From: Sphaerolaimus hirsutus
Lineage: Eukaryota > Nematoda > Chromadorea > Monhysterida > Sphaerolaimidae
Direction of reading: 5' to 3'
DNA: 64,000 nucleotides
Assembly (NCBI GenBank): GCA_964036195.1
Contig: OZ038450.1
Coordinates: 26,972,794 to 27,036,793 of the forward strand
A program made the position numbers and the translations under genes. Below, in pieces: positions 54,458 to 64,000 of this stretch. Position 1 is the stretch's first letter. Every line of letters begins with the position of its first letter. The notes under the pieces were generated by a model. It had not been told where the DNA came from and made no database searches. It was given only the letters and a program-made list of their open reading frames with translations.

Positions 54458-55258
54458 CTCTGAGTTCACAGACCTGTCTTTTGTTCAAAAACACATGTTG
54501 CCCCAGTGAACAAAGAGACACATTCTGCATGTCTTCATTGCACCCTTTACAGATTTCCCTTTGTGCTTTCATTTCATTCAAATTGAAAGGTATTGAGTAG
54601 TCAAATGGGTAACATTTTGAAAAAGATGCATTATCTTTTCACAGCACCATTATTATTTTTACAGCTTCTCTAATTCACACTATTTTCTGTGTACCATTCC
54701 AGCTGAGATTATGATGGCAGTTTGCACCAGCTGGGGCTCTTCACACTTCCCCCTGCTCCAGGGATTTTCCAACTGCAGATTTTATGTGCTAATATTTGAG
54801 TATGATTATGCTTACCTACATTGCATATAGCATTGAAAAAATCTCTGGGAGATTTATATTTAAAAAATCTCAGAAAATCTCAGAAAATATAAGATTTTCT
54901 GAGATTTATATTTTTTCCACGATTTTCCAGAGAGATTTAATTATATTTTCTCCTGATTGAGAAAATCTCTCTAGAAAATCTCTCTATAAGAGCATGTGTG
55001 ATGTATTGATTTTAAGCAATTATTGCATATTTAGCTAAAAAAATGCAAAAAATTTCAATGGCTGAAAGTGAAAATATAATGAATAGTGAATATTTGCTCG
55101 GATATGTTATATCTTTGGAGGTTCCTTGACTGAAACAATTTAGCAGTGATCAATTGCCAGCAACTATTGCCATTTTCTTTTATAAGCTCTTTTATTCCCT
55201 TACATTGAGTTGATGTAAATGTAATTTACTCACCCTCTGAGTACAGAAAACGAAAATA

Positions 55259-55667
55259 CCATATTTCCTCGAAAAATGCCATATCTCCCTTCAAAATAGG
55301 CACCATGAATTTTTAAGCCCACCCCCACTCGAAATACCCCCCAAATTGAATGTAAAGAGAACATAGATGACTAAAGCTTGGGTCTGTGATCCAGGAAATG
55401 TAGAATACACATCAAAAACAATGACTGTGTTACATTAGAACATGGTTTTTACAATCTACATCAATACTTAAAGAAGTCTTTAGACTCTTATACATAGTGC
55501 TTATTGTTGCTTTTTTCTACGTCGACCTATGTTACAAACAACAAATTAGTACCGGGAGTGCGAATAATTTCTGGTAAAATAAAAAAACCCTCAAAATACC
55601 CACCTCGTTTAACCCTTATCAAAATCCTCAACACAATCACCCCTGGGGGTATCTTGAGGAAATGCGG
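55259..55667. mobile_element. Mar-1 element, diverged
   Basis: CCATATTTCCTCGAA and TTGAGGAAATGCGG between TA dinucleotides (55257-55258, 55668-55669). Confidence 0.6.
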
Positions 55668-55707
55668 TAAAAATAAATAAATAAATTGTTTTACCATTAC
55701 TGATGCG

Positions 55708-56925
55708 TAACGATGGCAAACAGTCGAAAAAAAAGTATTTAAATTTTTAAGTGTTTTTTCTGAAGTGAATTTTCGAATTTTCGAATTTTTCTTCAAAATA
55801 ATTTTTGAATTTCGAATTTAATTTTCGAATTTCGAATTTTCGAATCTTTTTTGGCAATTTTCGAATTTTTTTGGCTAGTTTTCGAATTTTTTCAAATAAT
55901 TTTCGAATCTTTTTGGAAAAATATTGAATCTGAAGCTTTAAACACAGAATTTGGACTGTCTTCATGTTCTGCTCAGTTGTTTTAACCTTATTTTTACCAT
56001 AATTTAGCATAAAAATGGTGGAAGGAGTTATGCAAACCAGTGTGCTGCTTCTTCATTTAATTCACACATTGATACATTTAATTCACCGCAAAGGCAATAA
56101 AAGCAACAATAAAAAAATTGGCGTCAAATAAAATATCAGCATAAAATACAAAATTGGCATCAAATACCGTATTATTTTTTCAGTGTCGAAACTTGGGGGG
56201 GTGGGGTTTAACGAAAGTGGGTATTTCGAGGGGGGTGTATAATTTTGCCAGAAATTTTTCGAAATCCCAGTATAAATTGTTGTTTGTAGTCAAGAATCAC
56301 AGATGTCTAAAAATGCAACAAAAATGTCTTTTTTAAGACTCTATATACTTATACCACCATAGTGACAAAAACCACCATGTATAAGAGTCTACAGACTAAG
56401 TACGTAGATGGTAAAAACCCTGTTCTACACAACACAGTCATTGTTTTTAATGTGTGTTCTGTGTTTCCCAGATCACAAACTGCATTACATTCTCTATACA
56501 CCAAATTGGGGGGGTATTTCGAGGGGTGTTAATAAATTAACAGTGTAAATTTTGAGGGGGGTATTTCGAGGGGGGATATTTAGAGGAAATACAGTGTAAA
56601 AACGGATATGTCAAAGTCCGCCTCTTCCGCCGTGGATGACATTTCAACGTTTTTTTTGTTACGTTTCGCTTTTCCATACGCGCCGCGTATCAATTGTTGA
56701 ATTATTTAGTACGTTGAACTTAACGGTGTGTTTTGTTGCCTTGATTTCCTAAAAAATTCGAAAACTATTTTTGAATTTTCGAATTTTCGAATTTTCGAAT
56801 TTTTTAAAAAATAAATCGATTTTTAAGTGTTTTTTCTAGGGGTGGAATAAAAATTCGAAAATTCTGAAAAAATTCGAAAATTCGAAAATGTTTTCGAATT
56901 TTCGAATTTTTTTTTGCCATCGTTC
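55708..56925. mobile_element. hAT-F element with GAATTTTCGAA repeats
   Basis: TAACGATGGCAAA and TTTGCCATCGTTC with a perfect TSD CTGATGCG (55700-55707, 56926-56933). Both ends carry AAAATTCGAAAATTCG arrays. It encloses a Mar-1 element (56167-56594). Confidence 0.8.
56167..56594. mobile_element. Mar-1 element
   Basis: CCGTATTATTTTTTC and GAGGAAATACAG. TA precedes the left end; the right flank reads TG. Inner GGGGTATTTCGAGG blocks identify the family. Confidence 0.55.
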
Positions 56926-58117
56926 CTGATGCGCTCATGTAATATGAGACAATACATTTTCCGAGAAAATGTGACAGTTTTTTGAGAACTTTTGCCATAC
57001 AAAGTTGCCCGTTTTGCCCTACAACATTTTAAGTCGTGAATGAAAAGCTTAAACAATACATAAGGTGCTTAATATCTACTCTTAATGGTTCACACACCTT
57101 GAAATATCTATAAAAAACATCACTCAAGTTAAGAGATTATCTGAGATTTTTTTGAAGTGCAAGAGATTTTCTCAGAGATTTGATTATACTTTCGAAAATG
57201 ACCCAAGAGATTCAATTATATTTTTTTCTCGAGAGATTTTCTGAGATAATATTTAATTATATTTTCTCAAAATCGGCCATTTTTTCAATGCTAATTGCAT
57301 ATATGAGATCGGATAGTGTAGATCTGATATAAATTAGTGTATAGGTAGGTAGGTATATTTGTTCATGATAGAAAAAACTACCGCAATATATGACACCTTT
57401 CACAAGATACAGAGACACCAAATTTTGAAAAAATCTTATGAATGTCAGTATCTCTGCCCTGAAATAGATGTTAATTCACTCGAAATTCAGAACATCATCT
57501 AGTGATGTAAAAGCGCCATGGCGCTGGCGCCTGGCGCTAGCGCCAAACAAATAAGCGCCATGGCGCTTTTGGCGCTTGGCGCCTTTTTGCCTAGGCGCCA
57601 TTGGCGCGTGGCGCCCACACCTCCAAAAGCGCCATGGCGCTTTTGGCGCTTGGCGCTATAAAGCCGTGGCGCCATTGGCGCTTGGCGCTCACACTCTAAA
57701 AAGCGCCAAAAAAGCGCCATACTGTCTGTGTACGTTTTCGATACGTACATCAAATATGCCATCAAAATATGAGATGATTGTTTTTTGTTCCATCCAATTT
57801 TCCCATCACCTAACAATTATGGTTCACACACCCAAATTTCATGGATTTTAGGTACATAATAACAAAATTTCACTTGCTTCAAAAAAGTCACCTACTGAAA
57901 CTTTCTGCATTTAGAGTAAAACTACCAATATACCGTATTCCCTCGAAATACCCCCCCTCGTTTGACCCCCCCCCCCCCTCGTTTGACCCCCCCCCCCCCT
58001 CTCGAGACCACTATGAAACAATCACCCCCCCCCCCCTCGAAATGCCCCCCCCCCCAGATTGAGTGTAAAGAGAACGTACATGACAAATACTGCAGTTTGT
58101 GTTCTGCGTAGTGCAGA

Positions 58118-59215
58118 TAGCATTGAAAAAAACGACCGAGTTTGAGAAAATATAATTAAATATTATCTCAGAAAATCTCTCAAGTAAAAAATATAATTAA
58201 ATCTCTTGGGTCATTTTTGAAAATATAATTAAATCTCTGAGAAAATCTCTTGCAGTTCAAAAAAATCACATAAAATCTCTCAACTTAAAGTATGATTTAA
58301 TCAATATTTCAAGGTGTTTGAACCATTGATAGTAGAAATTAAGCACATTATGTGTTGTTTGACTTTTTCATTCACAATTTCATATGATAATAGCATATTG
58401 TCTTCTGATGGCTAACTTTGTACTATCATGTATTTAGTATCTGAAAAATGAACAAAAATATGGTTTAGGCACATTTTTCCTTGTAGTAGAATAAATTACT
58501 TTCACATGTGATGAACCCCACATAATTTATCAGATGACTTTTTCACCAAAATTTGATCACTATATTTCCAAAACATGCTGTCAACTCTTTAGTTGTTAAA
58601 ACGCCTAGAACCCAGTGCATAAGTTTACCCGTTGCACAAGTAGCAACACCCATCACCAATTCAGACTCAGCGCTTAAATACAGCCCCATACTTGAGCACT
58701 GGGTTTTTATGGGACTGCAGGGGTTCAGTATGGTCCAGGGGTTAAACATATTTACGTTTACTCAAAAATACAAATACTTAAGTACTAAGTAAATACATCT
58801 AAATTTCCTCTGAAAACGTACCAGTACTCTCTTTTATGTACACTTCCTGAAAGTACTTGAGTACAGAAAATGTATTTCAGATAACTTTTTTATTGGCTCT
58901 TTCATGCCATAGAACAGAAAAAGGAAGGAAAAACTACAAATGGAGGGAAAATAGCCAAAAATTGGTATATGAGCAAACATATAAATAGTTAAAAATAGAT
59001 GAAAATTGGCAAAAAGCACATGAACTAGTGAATTTGAAGGTGAAAATGGGCAAATATAGAGAGATTTTCTCGAGAGATTTTCTCAATCAATAGAAAATAT
59101 AATTAAATCTCTCTGGAAAATCATGGAAAAAATATAAATATCAGAAAATCTTATATTTTCTGAGATTTTCTGAGATTTTTTAAATATAAATCTCCCAGAG
59201 ATTTTTTCAATGCTA
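58118..59215. mobile_element. hAT-C element
   Basis: TAGCATTGAAAAAA and TTTTTTCAATGCTA with a perfect TSD AGTGCAGA (58110-58117, 59216-59223). Same AAAATCTCTC subterminal words as 54828-57293. Confidence 0.9.
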
Positions 59216-59267
59216 AGTGCAGAACACAGGTTAAAACAATGTCGTAATCACGTTAGAACAGTGTTTA

Positions 59268-59513
59268 TACCGTGTATACTCGGCGGACATGATACTCTGC
59301 CCTCGCACTGATTTATGTCTCGTGTTGGAAGCGTGCCAATGATTAGAAAATCATGCGATTTCCGTAAAAAATCATCGATGTGAATATGTTAGTGAATAAC
59401 ATTATAAATACAATCAATTTTGTCATTTTTTATGAAACTCGCACGCGTTAACCAACGTTGGCACGCTTCCAGCGGGAACCACGCGTGCGAGGTGTAAAGT
59501 AACCGGAGTATAG
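59268..59513. mobile_element. Small TIR element
   Basis: TATACTCGGCGG (59271) faces CCGGAGTATA (59503-59512). CCTCGCAC and TGGAAGCGTGCCAA recur in inverted order inside. The paralogue at about 36238 lacks it. Confidence 0.5.
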
Positions 59514-59776
59514 GTACATACTAATATCTAGTCTACATAACCTTATAAATGGCAGTTTTTGTTGTATTTTTTGACGTCTGCGTACGTTTCAGATGACAAT
59601 TTCGTACTGGGATTTGAAAATTTTTATTGTGAAGTAATAACCCCCCCTCCAAATACCCCCCCTCGTTTAACACCCCCTCCCCCTCTTGGGACCACTATGA
59701 AACAATCACCCCCGGGGGGTATTTCGAGGAAATACGGTAGCATGCTGAATGTACACTTTACAATCTATCAATCATA

Positions 59777-60609
59777 CAGAGTTGTTCAAATACTGGTATT
59801 TTTGGAAAACGTAAACGTAAACGTAAATACCTTTTCCAGATCTAAAGTATAAATACTAAAACGTAAGGTATTTATAAAATACCAAGGAATACGTAAAAAA
59901 AACGTAAACGTAAAAATTTCAAGAAGTGCCCCATATGAGCAGAGCTTCTGAAAATACCATTGTTGTGACATTTTCAACAATGTATACATAATTTCCATCC
60001 ATATTTTTCACTTACATTAATAGCAAACAAAAAAATCTTATTTAAATTTTTGTCTATTTGTTTACGAATGTTGGTGCTGATGGCCTCGCAGTTTAGCACA
60101 TGGATTAGCACACTTCTTCTTCAAAAATTCCATTACTGCAAAACTTCAGCAGGATATGAATAAAACAAAACAGTGAATGATTGTAAAATCCACAACACAA
60201 ATGCGTACACACATTCCACTTTTCTGCTTGTATTTATAGGTAACACATTCCTAGACACTGTTCATATTCCAAAATTGACACATTGAATACATTTACAATT
60301 GATTGATTGCACTTATTTACAATATTGTCACTGTCAAAAAGACAATTACACAACATAATTGGCATTATTTAGGTCCAGTGGTAGAACTATTTACACAAAA
60401 TCAATGTGAATGCGGTAATAGAGCACATTTCACAGACGCGTGGTTTCGTGTAGCTGGATTTTTACGTTTTCTCTGGTACCCGGGTAGTTGTGCCAGGAAA
60501 ACGTAACAAAACGTAATGGTATTTTTGGAAAACGTAAACGTAAACGTAAGTATAAATACCCAAATAACCGGGTATTTCGGGTAAACGTAAATACGTTTTT
60601 CCAACTCTG
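59777..60609. mobile_element. hAT-D element with ACGTAAACGTAA repeats
   Basis: CAGAGTTGTTCAAAT and GTTTTTCCAACTCTG with a perfect TSD CAATCATA (59769-59776, 60610-60617). GGAAAACGTAAACGTAAACG arrays lie near both ends. Confidence 0.85.
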
Positions 60610-61960
60610 CAATCATACCACATTTATTTTTCTGACATTCATTCGAGGATGCTTATCAGATCTGAGTAAAAAACCCTGCTTCATCACATTACTCTTTTAT
60701 TTACCCTATGTCCTTAAATATGATCCCCTTCAATAATACCCCTGAATAACTTCACATGTTAGCCAAGTGAGGAAAAATACCTCCCCCCTGAATAACTCTC
60801 CCATATGGATATTTGATATGTACCTATATCCGCAATGTGTATTTGAATGCCAATGAAGTCTCAATGAATTTTTCAATGGATACCTTGTTTTTATTGTTGT
60901 TGAACTATCAAATACCTGGATTACATGAGTTTATGGAATGCATACAAAGAATAAAGTGCATGTTCGGAGAAAAAAATAACTCCCCCTAGAAAAACAGCCC
61001 CTTGAATACCCCCTCCAAAACTTCGGATGAAATAATAACTCCCCTGGGGTCTTATTTGAGGATATACGGTACTTGCATTCACTGCAAGTACATGGGTACT
61101 TTTTTGCACAAATTGTCACGCAGCTTCATTCATCAAGTAGGGAACATCTTTGTGTATTTAGCATCCAGTTCTATCCATATACCATGTAACTTTAGATATT
61201 GATGTACATGGTGATGAAAAAACGGCCAAGAAATTTTTGGCGCTGGCGCTATTGGCGCTTGGCGCCATTGTCCTCTGGCGCCATTGGCGCTTGGCGCTAC
61301 CGTCTGGAAAAGCGCCATGGCGCTTTTGGCGCTTGGCGCTAAAATCGTGTGGCGCCATTGGCGCTTGGCGCCGCAATGGGAAAAGCGCCATGGCGCTTTT
61401 GGCGCTTGGCGCCAAAACTCTGGCGCTTTTTACATCACTAATCTCATCTCCACTGAATCTGAGTTATTCAAATACACATTTTGGATACATGTACCAAATA
61501 CCAAGAGAGGGGGAGTTATACAAGGGGATGAGTCGTTTTTCATCACCTGGTAAACAGGGGGAGTTATTCAAGGTGGAGGTCTTATTCAAGGACATAGGGT
61601 ATTTTCTTTTACTCGCAAAATATGTATACTCAAGTTCCGAGTAAATATGTTTATGTTTCCTTCGAAAAAGGACCAGTATATACTCGCTTTTATGTATACT
61701 TTTTGAAAGTACTAATGGATGGGAGTGTCAGCCAGAGGATTTGTAGATATATTTATTGCAACCGAACGACCCCTTTAACGTGTCCATCACTCACATAAAT
61801 ACCATCATGACAGGAATCACAATCAGAGTGTGAATCTGTCAAATCCATAAATCACAACATCCAACATAATCTCTCTCTCAACTTTTAAAACAACAAACAA
61901 ACTAATTTTTTCAAGATTTTCCCTCTCTCCAATTTTTTAAAACACAACATTTTTCTAAAT

Positions 61961-62132
61961 ACATGCGTGCTGAGGGTGACCTAGAGCGGCTACGCCTATG
62001 GCGGCGGCAATATGGCTCACGAGACAGTCGCGCTGCGGTATTGCGGAAAACTGCCGTGGGTGACGGGCGGCGGGCGCGTCCACGACCATGACGAGCTGGT
62101 TCACGGTGAACATCCGAGACGTGTGCAGAAGT
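61961..62132 (-). other. Candidate GC-rich coding exon
   Basis: On the minus strand an acceptor-like TACTTGTTCTGCAG precedes an open frame (LLHTSRMFTVNQLVMVVDAP...) up to a TAG at 61955. The plus strand is open too. The 170-bp block is far more GC-rich than its surroundings, so it may be an exon or part of an older insertion. No family recognised. Confidence 0.25.
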
Positions 62133-62276
62133 CTGCAGAACAAGTAGAAAATGTCACTAGACACTCATTTCCGAAATTCAGCCAAACGTCAAATTTCAAG
62201 TGGCCAAATATTTGTAAAGACAGTGAAATCATTTATTTATTTATTTAGAAATTTATTTACAATTTTAGGACTGTAT

Positions 62277-63668
62277 CAGAGTTGGAAAAACGTATTTACG
62301 TTTACCCGAAATACCCGGTTATTCGGGTATTTATATTTACGTTTACGTTTACGTTTTCCAAAAATACCATTACGTTTTGTTACGTTTTCCTGACCAAAAT
62401 ACCCTGGTACTAGGGAAAACGTAAAAATTCTGATATTTAGTAGTTTTTTAGTGGCCGCGCCCTCAGACGGAACTGCGTATTTCCATGAATTCTCTACAGA
62501 TTTTGATCGTCGAGCACTTAAAAACATCAGAATAATGTGGCGATCACTTTAGTGCAGCGATTAGGATGATTACAAACAATAACTCAAACATTTTATAAAC
62601 TCCGACACATAGTCACCATTTGTCTACCGACAATAGTCAATGCCGCACAGAGAATATACCGTATTTACTTGAATAATTCCCCCGGGGGATTATTTTTTCG
62701 TCAGAATGTTTGAGGGGGGAACTAATCAAGTGGGTGGATTATTCAAGTGGGGGATTATTATTTCGTCAAAGTTTTTAGCCATGTTTCTATCACACTAAAT
62801 ACACATCCTGTTTCCATTGGTAGTGCACATTACATTGCATCTTTGAACACCGGATGTACTGCATTTGCATTCTGTGAATCAAACCACACACAGCTCTTTT
62901 GCTTGGGTTGACTTCATCGATTGTTTTTTAATAAATGTGCATTAACTGCCTTCCGTCATTGGGGGGGGGGGGTTATTCAAGTAGGTGAAATTATATTTTC
63001 CTCACTTGCCTAACAGGGGGAATTATTCGAGTGGGGGAATTACCGTATTTACTCGAATAATTTCCCCCACTTGAATAATTCCCCCACTCGAATAATTCCC
63101 GGATGTAGATGGTATAAACAATGTTCTAAACGTAACACAGTAAGTGTTTTGAACGTCTGTTATGCAATTCCCAGACCACAAATTCATAGTGCCCATTTTG
63201 AGGGGGCGTATTTTGAGGGGGGTATTTCGAGGAAATACGGTAAAAACAGTTTTAAAAGTTTCAATGCACTGAAATTACTGTCTGCTCCCCTTACATAGGT
63301 GGCTGTAGAGTGACCATTTAGCCATGGGCTTGTGAAATTTGCTAAAATAATTAGTTGATAATTAATAATAATAATAGTTGTCTCACTCATGTTGTTGATT
63401 ATGGTGAGCATGTAGTGCTACAAACATGAAGATATCATGGAAATCAGCAATTGACCCATCCAAAGGTGAAAATAATGGTATTTTCCAAAGCACAGTATAC
63501 ATTTTTAACATATATAACACATATAACATTTTTACGTTTACGCTTTTTTTACGTATTCCTTGGTATTTTAAAAATACCTTACGTTTTAGTATTTATACTT
63601 TTGATTTGGAAAAGGTATTTACGTTTACGTTTACGTTTTCTAAAAATACCAGTATTTGTACAACTCTG
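62277..63668. mobile_element. hAT-D element with nested Mar-1
   Basis: CAGAGTTGGAAAAACG and TTTGTACAACTCTG with a perfect TSD GACTGTAT (62269-62276, 63669-63676). ACGTTTACG arrays lie near both ends. It contains a composite Mar-1 insertion. Confidence 0.85.
62659..63240. mobile_element. Composite Mar-1 insertion
   Basis: CCGTATTTACTTGAATAA at 62659 after TA, a second left end near 63044 (CCGTATTTACTCG), and GAGGAAATACGG ending at 63240 before TA. Probably one element inserted into another. Confidence 0.6.
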
Positions 63669-63758
63669 GACTGTATTAAAAGCTAACTAGCTAATTGAGG
63701 TTAATTAGAGTATTAGAGCATTTCTATAGAATTCTAAAGCCACAAACACCAAACATAC

Positions 63759-63947
63759 ACTTGGAAAGTCAGGGGCAACGTTGAAACATTCGCGCCTGCC
63801 CTCTGTGACTTCGTCGGACACCGTCCCGAAGCGGGCACGCCTGATCTCAACTGGATTTGCAGCACGCGTGGCTTGAACGTTCAAAGCCATGGCGAAGTCA
63901 TGACGGCGGTAAAAAATGCTGCTTTCGTCCAAATTCACTGGGGTGCG
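63759..63947 (-). CDS. Candidate internal coding exon
   Basis: A 189-bp open stretch on the minus strand between a strong acceptor (CTATTTTTTACAG, 63948-63960) and a donor (GTATGTTT, 63751-63758). The length is a multiple of three, and one frame is open throughout (NLDESSIFYRRHDFAMALN..., then EIRRARFGTVSDEVTEGRR). It is GC-richer than the surrounding transposons. Neighbouring exons would lie beyond the window and downstream on the minus strand, where none was identified. Family unknown. Confidence 0.4.
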
Positions 63948-64000
63948 CTGTAAAAAATAGATAGTGATTGGCCATAAATTTAATTTACAATTTTAATTCC

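Larger units (their letters stand above)
54828..57293. mobile_element. hAT-C element with nested elements
   Basis: TAGCATTGAAAAAATC and TTTTTTCAATGCTA with a perfect TSD ATTGCATA (54820-54827, 57294-57301). Empty sites are at 14945 and 27358. The subterminal zones are AGAGATTTTCTCAGA words. It contains Mar-1 elements and a hAT-F element. Confidence 0.85.
57933..59737. mobile_element. Mar-1 element split by hAT-C
   Basis: CCGTATTCCCTCGAAATAC and GTATTTCGAGGAAATACGG between TA dinucleotides (57931-57932, 59738-59739). Its uninterrupted paralogue is 36034-36467. Confidence 0.7.
57500..61440. mobile_element. hAT-E element 4 (3.9 kb, with nested elements)
   Basis: TAGTGATGTAAAAGCGCC at 57500 and GGCGCTTTTTACATCACTA ending at 61440. 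Flanks are ACATCATC/ATCTCATC (6 of 8). The paralogous sequence at about 17535 (AAATTCAGTATCTCATGTCC) is uninterrupted. GGCGCC-dense zones lie at 57510-57720 and 61236-61436. Most of the interior is other inserted elements, and no transposase was recognised. Confidence 0.7.
49605..61720. repeat. Segmental unit, copy 4 (long form, heavily interrupted)
   Basis: Parallel to 21896-28735. Later insertions swell it: hAT-A (50802-51806), hAT-C (54828-57293) and hAT-E (57500-61440). Nucleotide differences from copy 2 are few, mostly indels in homopolymers. Confidence 0.8.

Noticed and set aside
59815-59830. ACGTAAACGTAA arrays as interstitial telomere repeats
   Set aside because: They occur as matched arrays at both ends of TSD-bounded hAT-D elements, and the unit varies between copies.

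Overview
This is animal nuclear DNA, almost certainly from an invertebrate with a repeat-rich genome. The evidence is a class A-type seven-helix receptor gene, short spliceosomal introns (60-92 nt) in the small genes, TATA promoters, and fragments of BEL/Pao retroelement pol, a superfamily known only from Metazoa. No rRNA, tRNA, CRISPR array or prokaryotic gene organisation was seen. The sequence holds one 200-base assembly gap (47570-47769). Most of the window is made of short non-autonomous DNA transposons, often nested, and many can be bounded to the base by terminal inverted repeats (TIRs) plus target-site duplications (TSDs).

Region by region. (1) 1-6.2 kb is the least transposon-like part. 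It holds a series of hairpins with unrelated arms but a nearly constant 8-nt tip (CCTACGTC), a two-exon gene of unknown function (1575-2141), a CCAAT/GC/TATA promoter (about 4784-4868) and an unrecognised basic-tailed ORF (5537-6196). (2) 5441-11349 is a near-perfect 2.95-kb tandem duplication carrying two copies of that ORF. (3) 12-18 kb, 22-29 kb, 46-47 kb and 50-62 kb are four segmental copies of one unit whose gene encodes a small secreted cysteine-free peptide on the minus strand. Two exons are joined over a 75-92 nt intron, and a TATA box lies 50 bp upstream of the start codon (decayed in one copy). (4) 30-32 kb holds a PIF/Harbinger-like element. (5) 34.2-44.9 kb holds three complete members of a hAT-like family built from CGGAAAACGGAAAGG repeats. 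Two carry the same captured BEL/Pao reverse-transcriptase fragment and one carries different cargo. (6) 41.4-42.4 kb is a single-exon receptor gene with a foldback element directly against its start codon. (7) 54.8-63.7 kb is a deep nest of hAT-like and mariner-like elements, followed by two GC-richer candidate exons.

Family labels used here are local. hAT-A: ends CAGGGTTGG. hAT-B: TAGGGTGTC with CGGAAAACGG repeats. hAT-C: TAGCATTGAAAAA. hAT-D: CAGAGTTG with ACGTAA repeats. hAT-E: TAGTGATG with GGCGCC-dense ends. hAT-F: AACGATGGCAAA. hAT-G: CATAGGCGGCG. Mar-1: CCGTATT, TA target, poly-C/poly-G flanks. PIF-1 and PIF-2: 3-bp TAA target. No element here encodes a recognisable complete transposase, so all appear to depend on enzymes made elsewhere. 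Segmental copies give several natural empty sites, which allows insertion order to be read directly.
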